This document shows, piece after piece, positions 53,562-63,866 of a DNA stretch of 64,000 nucleotides. The notes under the pieces are model-generated. The model was given only the letters and a program-made list of their open reading frames with translations. It was not told the origin of the DNA and ran no database searches. Origin of the DNA: PALSA-612 sp963776375 (GTDB taxonomy: Bacteria; Actinomycetota; Thermoleophilia; Gaiellales; Gaiellaceae); contig CAVZMF010000005.1 in NCBI GenBank assembly GCA_963776375.1, positions 248,001 to 312,000 on the forward strand, given 5' to 3'. Position numbers and translations under genes: made by a program. Each line of letters begins with the position of its first letter. The stretch's first letter is position 1.

Positions 53562-56500
53562 GTGACTGTCAGCGTTCGCCTGCTGGGGAGCTTCGCGGTC
53601 GTGGTCGACGGTGCCAGGGTCGACGACAGGGCCTGGCGCCTGCGGAAGGCACGGACGCTCGTCAAGGTGCTTGCGCTCGCGCCGGAGCGCCGTGTGCACC
53701 GTGAGCAGGTGATGGAGCTGCTCTGGCCGGACCTTACGGCCTCCGCCGCGCAGAACAACTTCCACCAGGCGGTGCACGCTGCCCGGCGCGTGCTCGGGGC
53801 GCAGCAACTGACGCTCGAGGGCGGGATGCTCGCGCTGGCGGGCGATGTCGGAACCGACGTCGACGTATTCGAAGCCGCCGCCGCGGCTGCGCGGGCCGGG
53901 GGTGACTACGTGGCCGCGCTCGACCGCTTCGGCGGGGAGTTGTTGCCGGAGGACCGCTACGAGCCGTGGGCCGACGCGCCACGTGCGATGCTCACTGACC
54001 TGCACAGCGCGCTCTGCCTCGAGCTTGCCGAGCAGCAGGAGCCGCAGGATGCGCTGGCGACGCTACAGCGGGCGCTGCGTGTCGACCCGCTCCACGAGCC
54101 GGCACATCGGGCGCTGATGCGGGCCTACGACAGACTCGGGCGCCGCCAGGACGCTCTCGCCCAGTACCAGCGGCTGCGCTCAGCACTCCGACGCGCGCTC
54201 GAGGCAGACCCGGCGCCCGAAACGCGTGCGCTCTACCGGGAGCTGCTGGTCGCCCATCCGGAGCCGGACGCGCTGGCGCCACGTGGACTTCCTCCGGAGC
54301 TAACAAGCTTCGTGGGCCGCGAGCAGGAGCTGGCCGCGGTCGCGGAGGAGCTGGCGCAGACACGTCTTCTGACGCTGACGGGCCCGGGCGGTAGCGGCAA
54401 GACACGGCTGGCCTGCGCGGCTGCCGCACGCACGTCGGACACGGTCGTCTTCGTCGAGCTCGGCTCGATCGCTGACCCGGCGCTCGTCGGCGATGCGGCC
54501 GCAACCGCCAATGGGATCCTCGTCCCCGCGCGACGCACTGCGGCGGAGGCGGTGGCCGAGCAGCTCGCCGGCCTGCGCGTGCTGCTCGTGCTCGACACGT
54601 GCGAGCACGTGCTCGATGCATGCGCCGCGCTCGCGGAGACGATCCTCGGACGGTGCCCGGACGTGACGATCCTGGCGACGAGCCGCGAGCGGTTGCGCTG
54701 TAGCGGCGAGCGGACGTGGCAAGTTCCGGGCCTCGCGCCCGCCGAGTCGGTCGAGCTGTTCCTCTCTCGCGCGGGCGACGCCGATCCGTCGTTCGCGCCG
54801 GCCGATCTGGGCGAGATCGAGGAGCTGTGCGCGCGGCTGGAAGGCATGCCGCTCGCCCTCGAGATGGCGGCGGCGCGAGTGCCAAGCTTCGCGCCGGCGC
54901 AGATCGCGGCGCGGCTCGACCAGAGCCTCGACATCCTGGCCGGCGGCCGCCGGACCGCGCTGACACGGCAACAGACGCTTCGTGCGACGATCAGCTGGAG
55001 CCACGACCTCCTGGACGGCGAGGAGCGTGTCCTCTTTCGCCGGCTCGCAGTGTTCGCGGGCTCGTTTTCACTCGACGCGGCGGTCGAGGTCTGCGCGGGC
55101 GGCTGCGGTCGAGCGCGGCGACGTCGTCTCGCTTCTTCTGCGGATCGTCGACAAGTCGCTCGCCGTTGTCGAGGACGCGGAGCTTGCCCGCTACCGGCTG
55201 CTCGACACGGTGCGCCAATTCGCCGAGGAATGCCTCGCCGCCGCCGGCGAGCGCGAGGCGGTCGAGGCGCGTCTCGGTGACTGGGCGCTCGCCTTCACCG
55301 TCGAGCCGCCGCCGCTCGCGATGCTCGAGCTCGACCACGACAACCTGCGCGCCGCGCTCGACGCGGGCCTGCGGCGCAACCCACAGGGCGCGCTACGTCT
55401 GGCCGCGAACGTGTGGCGGTTCTGGATCGACCGGAACTACTTCACCGAAGGCGCGCGCCGGTTGCATGCGGTGCTCGACGCCGCGCCCGAAGCGACCGAG
55501 CTGCGCGTGAGGACGCTGCTCGCGGCCGCCGCCTTCGAGCAACGCTGCGGCCGGCCGACCGAGTGCATGCGCCTCGCGGGCGAGGCCGTCGAGCTTTCGC
55601 GGGGAATGCGACCGACGTTGACGGCGGACGCCCTGCACCAGTTCGGACTGCTCGCGACCAGCGGCAGCACCCTCGACGACTGCCGTCGCGCTTGCGAGGA
55701 GGCGCTGGAGCTTGCCGGAGACGATCCCGTTCGGGCGTCGATCGTGAGCGTGTCGATGATGGTGCCGTACTACCTCGGGGAGCTCGGTGCGGCGCGAACC
55801 GGACTCGAACAGGCACTCGAGCTCCTCCACCGCGTCCCGGGCGGAACGCCGCCGTTCTTCGAAGGCATGACGATGGGTCTCGCGCTCCTCCCAACCGGTC
55901 CCGGCGGCGGGCTGCGCCCCTACCACGAGGAGACGATGTTCCACTTTCATCGGTTCGACCGCGAGCACGCCGTGCCACAAGTCCTCTGCAACCTCGGGTT
56001 GCTCGCGCGCCTGGAAGGACAGCGAGACGATGCCGAATCTCTCCTCGACGAGGCGCTCGCCCGGGCACGTCGGCTCGGCGACCCGCAGGGTGAGGCGCTG
56101 GCGCTCGCGTCCCTTGGGCACTGCGCGCGTTCCTTCGGCGAGCCTGACCGTGCGTGCGCGCTGCTCGAGCAGGCCGTCAAGCTACGACGCTCGTACGGCG
56201 ATCGGCGCGCCGTCGGTATGACCGAGACAGCGGCCGCGCTGGCGCGGGCATCAGCCGGCGATCTCGCCGGGGCGGAGGTCGTCTTTGCGCGCTCGCATGA
56301 CCGCTTCCGCGCGGCGGACGATGCACCGGCCGAGGGAGGAACGCTCCTGATGTGGGGCCTCGCAGTCGAGGCTGCCGGAGATGCTGAGCGTGCCGCCGAG
56401 CTGCTCGTCGCCGGCGCGGATGTCTGGGAGCGGGGAATGATGGGGCCGTTTCCAGGCTGGGGACTGCTGGCAGCGGCAGACGCCCTCCTCAACGTAGGGC

Positions 56501-56640
56501 GCACCGCCGAAGCGCGAGCCACGCTGGCGCGGGCCGAACGCACACTGCGTGCCGCGGGAGAGACACGCGGCGTCGCGCTTTGCGAAGCGCATCCGGCTGC
56601 TAAGAGCGCGCAAAGACGGAGCAAAGAACCCTCCCCCTAA
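53562..56640 (+). CDS. SARP regulator with NB-ARC-like ATPase and TPR domains (one frameshift)
   Basis: An AfsR-like regulator of about 1025 residues; one extra base near 55113 interrupts it. Residues 1-~90 are the winged helix (VSVRLLGSFAVVVDGARVDD), ~95-235 the BTAD domain, and ~245-520 the STAND ATPase (LTLTGPGGSGKTRLACAAA; VLLVLDTCEHVLDAC; ISWSHDLLDGEERVLFRRL). TPR-like helices follow to the end. SARPs activate transcription by binding heptamer direct repeats. A matching three-repeat site lies at 56599-56627, across its own 3' end and in front of the cupin gene. Confidence 0.87.
56599..56627 (+). promoter_or_regulatory. SARP-type operator GCAAAGA x3, 11-bp period, with -10 box
   Basis: GCTAAGA (56599), GCAAAGA (56610) and GCAAAGA (56621), each 4 nt apart, followed 10 nt later by TAATGT (56638-56643). 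Direct repeats ending about 8-10 bp before the -10, with no -35, match known SARP-activated promoters. It lies inside the 3' end of the SARP gene and drives towards the cupin gene at 56690. Confidence 0.65.
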
Positions 56641-56689
56641 TGTCGAGCCTGTACGTGCAGGCACGACAGAAATCGAAGGAGGTCTCCCC

Positions 56690-57127
56690 ATGAAGATCAC
56701 GCTGCTCGTCGCAGCTGCAGCGCTCGTAACCGCAGCAACGTCATTCGGAGCGGCACCACCGATCGTCGCCCAGCCACGCGCTGTCGGCACGATCGCCTCA
56801 CCGATCACGGTCAAGGTCAAGCCGGGCGCGATGGTCGTCGAGTCGATCACGATCAAACCCGGCGGCAGCTTCGGCTGGCACACCCACGGTGCGCCGGTCG
56901 CGGTCGTCGTCACCGGGGGCACCCTGACCGTCCTCGATCCGAGCATCAATCATTGCGCGCCGTTCAAAGTTTCGAAGGGGATGGCGTTCATCGAGCCTGC
57001 AAACCACCTCCACCTCGCACGCAATGACGGGTCGAAGCCCGCCACGGTCTACGCGACCTACCTGGGCGTGCCGAAGGGCGCCGTTGCGAACAGGCCAGGC
57101 GCGCAGCCCGCGGCCTGCAACACGTAA
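56690..57127 (+). CDS. Secreted cupin-domain protein
   Basis: A 145-residue protein with a signal peptide (residues 1-~22, MKITLLVAAAALVTAATSFG). The single cupin barrel has GGSFGWHTHGAPVAVVVTGG as motif 1, with two His, and FIEPANHLHLARND as motif 2. It probably binds a metal; its substrate is unknown. GAAGGAGGT precedes the ATG by 6 nt. It lies 49 nt after the SARP gene and has the proposed SARP-activated promoter, so it is the likely direct target. Confidence 0.85.
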   Translation: MKITLLVAAAALVTAATSFGAAPPIVAQPRAVGTIASPITVKVKPGAMVVESITIKPGGSFGWHTHGAPVAVVVTGGTLTVLDPSINHCAPFKVSKGMAFIEPANHLHLARNDGSKPATVYATYLGVPKGAVANRPGAQPAACNT

Positions 57128-57154
57128 ACAGGCTCGCGCACCACGCCGATCATT

Positions 57155-57182
57155 CGAGGGGCCTGCACGACCAGGCCCCTCG
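57155..57182 (+). terminator. Hairpin terminator after cupin gene
   Basis: CGAGGGGCCTG-CACGAC-CAGGCCCCTCG, an 11-bp perfect stem with a 6-nt loop and no U tract, 28 nt after the cupin stop. Confidence 0.7.
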
Positions 57183-57266
57183 ACGTTCCCGGGCGTCCCT
57201 CCGGCCGCCGGTCAAGCGCTCCTCAGCCTCTACACCGTTGGCTGCGGCGACGCTACCCTCGCCAGG

Positions 57267-59111
57267 GTGCGTCGCCGCTCGAACATCCGGAACGTCGCCA
57301 TCGTCGCCCATGTCGACCACGGGAAGACGACGCTCGTCGACGCGCTGCTCTGGCAGTCGGGGGCCTTCCGGGCGAACCAGGACGTGGCCGAGCGAGTCCT
57401 CGACACCGGTGAGCTCGAGCGGGAGAAGGGGATCACGATCCTCGCCAAGAACACGGCTGTCCGCTATGGCGACGTGAAGATCAACATCGTCGACACGCCG
57501 GGACATGCCGATTTCGGCGGCGAGGTCGAGCGCGGACTGACGATGGTCGACGGCGTGCTGTTGCTCGTCGACGCCAGCGAGGGCCCTTTGCCGCAGACGC
57601 GCTTCGTGCTCCGCAAAGCACTCGAGGCGCGGCTCCCGGTCATCCTCGTCGTCAACAAGGTCGACCGGTCCGACGCCCGGATTGCCGAGGTCGTCGACGA
57701 GGTCTACGCGCTCTTCCTCGACCTGGACGCGGACGAGAGCCAGATCGAGTTCCCGATCGTCTACTGCAACGCGAGGGCCGGCACCGCGTCGCTTCGGCCC
57801 GACCCGACCGAGCTTGGCCCGGACCTGCAGCCCCTTCTCGACCTGGTCCTCGACTGCATCCCGCCGCCCGTCTACGAAGAGGGGCACCCGTTGCAGGCGC
57901 TCGTGACCAACCTCGACGCTTCGCCGTACGTGGGTCGGCTCGCGCTCTGCCGGGTGCAGCAGGGCACCATCCGCCGCGCGCAGGAGATCGCCTGGTGTCG
58001 CGCGGACGGCACGGTCGAGCGCGCGAAGGTGACCGAGCTGTACGTCACCGAGGCGCTCGACCGGGTCGAGACAGACGAGGCAGGGCCTGGCGAGCTGATC
58101 GCGGTCGCCGGCATTCCCGAGGTGATGATCGGGGAGACGCTTGCGGACCCTCTCGAGCCGCGGCCGCTGCCGGTGATCAGCGTCGACGAGCCTTCGCTGT
58201 CGATGACCGTCGGGATCAACACGGCTCCACTGGCTGGAAGAGACGGTGACAAGGTGACCGCGCGGCAGCTCGACAACCGCCTTCGGTCCGAGCTGGTGGG
58301 CAACGTCTCGCTTCGCGTCCTCCCCACAGAACGGCCGGAGGTCTGGGAGGTGCAGGGTCGTGGCGAGCTGCAGCTCGCCGTGCTGATCGAGCAGATGCGG
58401 CGTGAGGGCTTCGAGCTGACGGCAGGCAAGCCGCAGGTGGTGACGCGGATGGTGGACGGAAAGGTGCACGAGCCGATGGAGCGCGTGTCGATCGACGTCC
58501 CGGAGGAGTACCTCGGTGTCGTCACGCAGCTCTTCGCGCTTCGCAAGGGACGGACCGAGGCACTCGTCAACCACGGCACCGGCTGGGTGCGCATGGACGT
58601 CGTCGTTCCGGCTCGCGGCCTGATCGGCTTCCGCACCGAGTTCCTCACCGAGACGCGCGGCACCGGCATCCTCCACCATGTGTTCGAGCGATTCGAGCCC
58701 TGGCAGGGCGACCTCCGAACCCGGCCGACAGGTAGCCTCGTCGCCGACCGGGCCGGGAAGACGACTGCCTTTGCGCTGCTCAACCTGCAGGAGCGCGGCT
58801 CGATGTTCGTCGGGCCGGGCGTCGACGTCTACGAGGGGATGATCGTGGGCGAGAACGCACGTGCCGAGGATCTCGACGTCAACGCCACCAAGGAGAAGAA
58901 GCTGACGAATATGCGCTCCTCCACCTCCGACGAGCTCGTCCGTCTGATCCCGCCGCGGGCGCTATCGCTCGACCAGGCGCTCGAGCTGATCCGCGAGGAC
59001 GAATGCGTCGAGGTCACCCCCCAACACATCCGCCTGCGCAAGGTCGAGCTCTCGGCCCAGCGACGCCAGACCTCGGCGAGCCGGAAGGCCCGCGGACTCG
59101 CCGCCGTCTAG
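57267..59111 (+). CDS. typA: Translational GTPase TypA/BipA
   Basis: A 614-residue ribosome-binding GTPase, full length for the family. G1 is AHVDHGKTTL (~residues 15-24), G2 is in the REKGITI element, G3 is DTPGHADFGGE and G4 is NKVDR. Domains II and III follow, and the TypA-specific C-terminus has RGLIGFRTEFLTETRGTG and NATKEKKLTNMRSS. It aids ribosome assembly and stress adaptation. The GTG start stands 6 nt after a TACCCT box, consistent with a leaderless mRNA. greA follows by 2 nt. Confidence 0.95.
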   Translation: MRRRSNIRNVAIVAHVDHGKTTLVDALLWQSGAFRANQDVAERVLDTGELEREKGITILAKNTAVRYGDVKINIVDTPGHADFGGEVERGLTMVDGVLLLVDASEGPLPQTRFVLRKALEARLPVILVVNKVDRSDARIAEVVDEVYALFLDLDADESQIEFPIVYCNARAGTASLRPDPTELGPDLQPLLDLVLDCIPPPVYEEGHPLQALVTNLDASPYVGRLALCRVQQGTIRRAQEIAWCRADGTVERAKVTELYVTEALDRVETDEAGPGELIAVAGIPEVMIGETLADPLEPRPLPVISVDEPSLSMTVGINTAPLAGRDGDKVTARQLDNRLRSELVGNVSLRVLPTERPEVWEVQGRGELQLAVLIEQMRREGFELTAGKPQVVTRMVDGKVHEPMERVSIDVPEEYLGVVTQLFALRKGRTEALVNHGTGWVRMDVVVPARGLIGFRTEFLTETRGTGILHHVFERFEPWQGDLRTRPTGSLVADRAGKTTAFALLNLQERGSMFVGPGVDVYEGMIVGENARAEDLDVNATKEKKLTNMRSSTSDELVRLIPPRALSLDQALELIREDECVEVTPQHIRLRKVELSAQRRQTSASRKARGLAAV

Positions 59112-59113
59112 CC

Positions 59114-59563
59114 GTGGGCGAAGACCTGACCAGCGGGCAACACTCTCGACTCGCGGCCGAGCTGGCCGAGCTCGAGGGGCCGAAACGCCGAGAGATCGTC
59201 GAGGCGATCAGGGCGGCGCGCGGACACGGCGACCTGTCCGAGAACTTCGAGTACCACGCAGCAAAGAACGAGCAGGCGCTGCTCGAGCGGCGCATCGCGA
59301 TCCTCCGCGACCGGCTCGATCACGCGCGCATCGTGGAGGACGCCACAGCTGACATCGTCTCCGCGGGCTCCCATCTCGTGGTCGAGGACGAACACGGCGA
59401 GCGGATCGAGGTCGAGCTATCGGCCGTCGGGGGCGCCGGCACCGTCTCCCCCTCCTCCCCGCTCGGCAGCGCGGTCCTCGGCAAGCGAGTCGGCGAGACC
59501 GTAGACGTCCAGGCGCCGCGCGGTTCGTGGCGAGCGACGATCGTCGAGATCCGGGCAGCCTGA
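59114..59563 (+). CDS. greA: Transcript cleavage factor GreA
   Basis: A 149-residue GreA from a GTG 2 nt after the typA stop. The coiled-coil N-terminal domain carries the tip motif GDLSENFEYHAAKNEQALLE, whose acidic residues promote backtracked RNA cleavage in RNA polymerase. The C-terminal FKBP-like domain has SPLGSAVLGKRVGETVDV. It is slightly shorter than the usual ~158 residues at the N-terminus. Confidence 0.93.
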   Translation: MGEDLTSGQHSRLAAELAELEGPKRREIVEAIRAARGHGDLSENFEYHAAKNEQALLERRIAILRDRLDHARIVEDATADIVSAGSHLVVEDEHGERIEVELSAVGGAGTVSPSSPLGSAVLGKRVGETVDVQAPRGSWRATIVEIRAA

Positions 59564-59784
59564 TCGACCCGAGTTCCCCGACGTCGAGCGGTTAGGGCAG
59601 AATCACCCTCCTCCTCGGCGGACTTCGCTCGGCAGTCACGAAATCCGGCTGTGGTCGCGACCCGTACCCCCGTCGTGGGTAGTGCCGGACTCCGGCTGTA
59701 GCGTGGTCCCCGGCTATCCGGCGCGTCGGGAAGTGGAAGCGGCCGAACGGCGTTTGTGTGCGCCAATCACGTCCGAGGAACGGT

Positions 59785-61215
59785 ATGAGAGCTCTGCGCG
59801 AAGAACGTGATTTGCTCAGACGGCCGCTGAGCCGGCTCCAACGACGCAAGCGCACCGCGGCACTCGCGGTCGCCGGGTTCCTCGCCGCTGCACTGCCCCT
59901 GGTCGGGCTCGTCTCGCTGCTGCTTCGCTCCGAGTTCGACCCCCACGTGGAGAACTACCGCCTCCATTTCGTCGTCTTTGCGGCAGTGGGCGCTGTAGCG
60001 TTTGTTCTCGGCTACGCGGCGAGTGAGGCCGCCAACCGGCGCGGAGATGCCCGTGTCTTGCTCCTCTCCCTGGCGTTCATGGCGACGGGCGCTTTCTTGG
60101 GGCTCCACGCCGTCGGAACGCCTGGCATCCTCTTTTCACAGGAGCTGGCCGGTTTCCAGGTCGCTATTCCGGTGGGCCTGCTGGTGAGCGCCGGCTTTGC
60201 GGCGGCGTCCGCTTTCGTCGACGTCCGTCCCGGGATCGGGCCCCGCTTGATGCGCCGTCGGACGGCACTACGGGTCGCGGTGCTGATCGCGATGGGGGTG
60301 TGGTTCGTTTGGACGGTTGGGAAGCTGCCACCGCTCCGCGGACCGAACAGTGAGGCTGCCACAGACAGCCTGGTGGCAGCGATCGCGATCGTCGGGACGA
60401 TCGTGTACCTGGTGAGCGCCGCGCGGTATTGGAGCCTCTTCCGCCACCGCCGGAGCCTGTTGTCGGCGGCCGTCATCGCCTGCTTCCTGTTGTTAGCCGA
60501 GGCGATGATCGGTGTTGCGGTTACAGGGGAACGCAAGTGGCATGCGAGCTGGTGGGAGTGGCACGGCCTGATTGTCACCGCCTACTTGATCATCGGCTTG
60601 GCTGCCCGGCGCGAATGGCGCGACGAGCGCTTCCGGCATCTCTACTTGCCGACGACTCGAAAGCGCCATCAGGAGATAAGCGTCCTCTTCGGCGACCTTG
60701 TCGGGTTCACGAGCTTCTCCGAACGCGCGACGCCGTCTGAAGTCGCCGCTCTGCTCAACGCGTACTGGGGCGTCGCCGCGCCACTGATCACGCGTCAGTT
60801 CGGAGGCGAGGTGGAAAAGTTCATCGGCGACAGCATTGCCGCGGTTTTCAACAGCCGAGGCGACCAGCCCGATCATGCTCTGCGGGCTGCTCGTGCCGCG
60901 CTGGCGCTGCAGCACGAGCTTGCCGGTCTTGCCGGACAACATCCGGATTGGCCGCGGATGCGCATTGGCGTCAACAGCGGCGAAGCGGTGCTTCAGGAGA
61001 TCGGAGGCGACGGGCACGTGGCGTACCCCCTGGTGGGCGACACGGTCAACACCGGCTCGCGTCTCGAGAGTCTCGCCCCTCCCGGGGGCGTGCTCGTCGG
61101 TGCGGAGACCTACGAACAACTCCCGGACGGCGCGGTGGTCGAGGCGAGGGCTGGATTGAGGATCAAAGGCAGAGACGATGCGCTCGATGCATACGTCTTG
61201 CTCGCGCTTCCCTAG
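59785..61215 (+). CDS. Membrane-bound class III adenylate cyclase
   Basis: A 476-residue protein with about seven transmembrane helices (residues ~20-275) and a cytoplasmic cyclase domain. Metal Asp motifs are VLFGDLVGFTSFSERATPSE and FIGDSIAAVFNSRGDQ; GDTVNTGSRLESLAPPGG supplies the Asn/Arg of the transition state, so it should be active. The ATG at 59785 is preferred over the in-frame GTG at 59758 because GAGGAA lies 8 nt upstream. The 7TM part may sense a membrane-soluble signal. The gap 59564-59784 holds no gene that I can support. Confidence 0.9.
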   Translation: MRALREERDLLRRPLSRLQRRKRTAALAVAGFLAAALPLVGLVSLLLRSEFDPHVENYRLHFVVFAAVGAVAFVLGYAASEAANRRGDARVLLLSLAFMATGAFLGLHAVGTPGILFSQELAGFQVAIPVGLLVSAGFAAASAFVDVRPGIGPRLMRRRTALRVAVLIAMGVWFVWTVGKLPPLRGPNSEAATDSLVAAIAIVGTIVYLVSAARYWSLFRHRRSLLSAAVIACFLLLAEAMIGVAVTGERKWHASWWEWHGLIVTAYLIIGLAARREWRDERFRHLYLPTTRKRHQEISVLFGDLVGFTSFSERATPSEVAALLNAYWGVAAPLITRQFGGEVEKFIGDSIAAVFNSRGDQPDHALRAARAALALQHELAGLAGQHPDWPRMRIGVNSGEAVLQEIGGDGHVAYPLVGDTVNTGSRLESLAPPGGVLVGAETYEQLPDGAVVEARAGLRIKGRDDALDAYVLLALP

Positions 61216-61248
61216 ACGATTGATCGGAAGTTCGTCGATCAATCGTCT
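61214..61248. terminator. Bidirectional terminator between cyclase and sigma-factor genes
   Basis: AGACGATTGATCG-(9 nt)-CGATCAATCGTCT, a perfect 13-bp stem that is unusually AT-containing for this window, followed by T's on both sides. It lies between convergent genes. Confidence 0.8.
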
Positions 61249-61272
61249 TAGCGCAGTGGTCCGGCGTCGGGT

Positions 61273-63046
61273 CTACCCGGCGCCGAACGTCAGCGTGCAC
61301 ACGCCCGAGTCCGACGGCTGGTAGTCGCCGTCGCCGGCCCAGTGGGCCTGCGCGTGCCAGGTGCCCTTGACCGCCGCGACGAAGCTGTCGCTGTAACTGC
61401 CGCCGCCGTCCGTCGACACGGAGTGCGTGATCGTCGCGCCCGTCGGCGACGTGTAGACGATCGAGACTGACGCGCCGCCGACCGCCGGCGCGAGCGTGCC
61501 GCTTCCGACCCCCGTCCCGCCGGCGGTCGTCGAGCAGGAGAGCGAGAGCGACGTCGCCTTCTTTGGCGGCGGGGGCGGCGGAGGAGGCGGTGGCGGAGGA
61601 GGTGGAGGCTTGGGAGGAGGCGGAGGCTGAGGGGCCGGAGGCGTCGGCGGGGGCGGCGGGGGCGGGGTGGGCGGGGGCGGCGGCGGAGGAGGCGGGGGGG
61701 CGGCGGCGGGGGCGAGGCCGGCGGAGGCTGCGGCGAGGCCGGCGGCTGCGACGGGGTCGTCGAAGGCGGGGGCGCCGGTGACGGCGGCTTGCGCGGCGAG
61801 GGCGAGCGGCGGGGAGGCTTGTGTGCGGGCTTAGGCTTCTGGCCGGTCGGTGCCGGCTTCCGTTTCGGCGGCGGAGGCTTGACCGCGCCCGGAGATCGGG
61901 GACCCGCGGGAGAGCCACCGAAGTCGTCGTCGGCGGGGGCTCGGGCCCGGACGCGGTGGGCTTCGACCCGCTCGCCTGCGCCGTCCCGACCGGGATGGTC
62001 ACGATCGTCACGCGGCCGGTGGCGGACCTCGGCCGACCGGCGTGGACATGGCTCGAGCGCCTCGTCTTCGTCGCCCGGGTGCCCGGCACCGAAGGTGAGC
62101 TGCTCCCGCCGCCCCGGTTCGTCTCCGGCGGCGCCGGCGCGGGGGCGGGCGCGGTCGTCGAGGGAACGTAGGGAACGTAGGGAACGTCTGCCCGGCGGGT
62201 CTCGCTCGACGGGTCGAGCCGGGAGACGCCGAGGCCCACGAGCGCGAGCGCGGCCAGTGCGACGGCCGCGGCGACGATTCGTCGGCGCGACGGCCGCGAC
62301 GCCTTGCGCGCCGTCAAGATGCCGCGCGCGGCCAGCGCGGCGCCGATCCGCTCGGTCAGCGTGTCGACGGGCGGCGGCGGGATGAGCGTGCGGTAGCGCT
62401 GCTGGACCTCCTGGAGACCGTCGAACTCGGCCTGGCAGCGCTCGCAGCCCGCGAGGTGGTCGGTCACGTCCTCGAGCCGCATGCCCTTGGTCTGCCCGTC
62501 CAGGTGAGCCGAGAGCAGCGGCACCATCAACCGGCAGAGCGCCCGCACGTCCGGGGGCCTCGCCTCGCTGATCCCGAGTTGCAGGCCCAGCCGCTCGCGG
62601 GCGTCGGCGATCGACCGAGCGACCTCGGCTTCGCCGAGGTCGAGCATGGAGGCGATCTCCGCGTAGCGAAGCCCCTCGAGCTCGAGCAGGGCCAGCGCGA
62701 GGCGCTGCAAGGGTGGAAGGCTGACGCTCCCGACCCTGAGCGCGTCCTGCTGCCGCCGGATGATCACATCGCGCTCGGAGTCGTCGGACCCCTCGGCGTC
62801 CTCCAGGAACAGATGCGTCGCCGTGACCGTGAGGTAGGTGTGGAAGTCGAGCGCCTCCCGGTCGACCTCGTCCAGGCCCGAGAACGCCCGCACGAACGTC
62901 TCCTCGACGAACGCGACCGCGCGATCGTGCTTCCCCGTCAGCCTGTAGGCCAACGCGTAGAGGCGGCCGGCGTGCCGCGAGCAGAGCTCGTTGAGGGCGC
63001 TCTGGTCGCGCTCGAGCGCCCGCCGCACGAGCTGTGCGTCGGACAT
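61273..63046 (-). CDS. ECF sigma factor fused to zinc finger, TM helix and extracellular domain (frameshifted)
   Basis: About 591 residues. Residues 1-~165 are an ECF sigma factor: region 2 SDAQLVRRALERDQSALNEL, region 4 LPPLQRLALALLELEGLRYAEIA. A zinc-finger-like anti-sigma motif HLAGCERCQAEF follows at ~220, then a transmembrane helix (RRIVAAAVALAALALVGLGV) at ~275. A long Pro-rich stretch comes next, then an Ig-like end (SLSLSCSTTAGGTG to AHWAGDGDYQPSD). Two frame changes, near 61880 and in a C7 run near 61695, are needed to join the Pro-rich and Ig-like parts. An upstream ATG at 63079 is also possible. Confidence 0.8.
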
Positions 63047-63121
63047 GGCCGCAGGGTGCTTGACCCGGCTCTCCCTCATTCCCTTGCGCGGTTCCTCGGC
63101 AGGGTGGGCCTGCTCCTCGAC

Positions 63122-63135
63122 CCCTCGATCGAGGG
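63122..63135. promoter_or_regulatory. Palindrome CCCTCGATCGAGGG upstream of the sigma-factor gene
   Basis: A perfect 14-bp palindrome about 45-75 bp before the possible starts of the ECF gene, in the 196-bp gap to the upstream secreted-protein gene. It could be an operator or a hairpin; nothing else in the gap is recognised. Confidence 0.3.
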
Positions 63136-63242
63136 ATTGGAGAGAGCTGGGACGGCGATCCTGGACGGCGAGGGTTCCTCGACGGATCGCCGTCCCCGCA
63201 TGTGTTCTTCGGTGCGAGAGCGGCTTCGGTTTTTTGCCAGGT

Positions 63243-63799
63243 CTAGCCGGTTCGCGTCTGCAGCTGCCCGGCGGCTCTCCGCCGGAACGCGAACGCGACG
63301 AGCGCGACGACCGCCAGGCCCGCGAGGAGCGGGAGCAGCCAGGTGAGCGTTCCGGTGCCGGAATCCGACGCGGCACCGTCGAGGGCAGGTGGATTCACGA
63401 TCGGGAAGAGGTAGTCCGACCGCACGGACTTCCCGGAGCTGTCGGTGCTCGTGCCGGCGACGCCGATCTGGACTGCGGCGATCCCACCCTTCGGCACAGT
63501 CACCCTGGCGCCGTACGCGCCGTCGGTGTGCGCCGTCGGGCTGTCGAAGCCCTCGGTCGCGTCAGCGCGGTCGGGGCCGCGAAGCCGGACGAAGAGGGCG
63601 GTCGCGTTGAAGGGATCGCCCGCCCGGTTGGTGATCTTCCAGGTGACGGTGATCGTGCTCCCGGGCCTGGCGTCCGCCGGGATCGGCGATGTGAGCGTGG
63701 CCCGGAAGCCTTCCTTGGCCAGGCGCCCGCGGCCAGCGCGCCGGCCACGGCGGTGACCGCGCAGACGGCGATGCCGGTGCGAAGCAAGGGGATCTTCAT
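63243..63799 (-). CDS. Secreted, membrane-anchored protein (one frameshift)
   Basis: A protein of about 185 residues once a missing base near 63727 is allowed for. The signal peptide is MKIPLLRTGIAVCAVTAVAG. The exported beta-rich domain runs FRATLTSPIPADARPGSTIT to GARVTVPKGGIAAVQIGVAG, and the C-terminus is a transmembrane helix (WLLPLLAGLAVVALVAFAF) with an RRR stop. The layout resembles YcnI-like or other envelope proteins, but I do not assign a family. It is upstream of, and co-oriented with, the transmembrane sigma factor. Confidence 0.72.
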
Positions 63800-63866
63800 G
63801 TCGACCTCCAGTGGTGTACGTGGTCCTCGTACACCGGTGACGGCGGCCGGGTTCCAGCCGCCCCGG

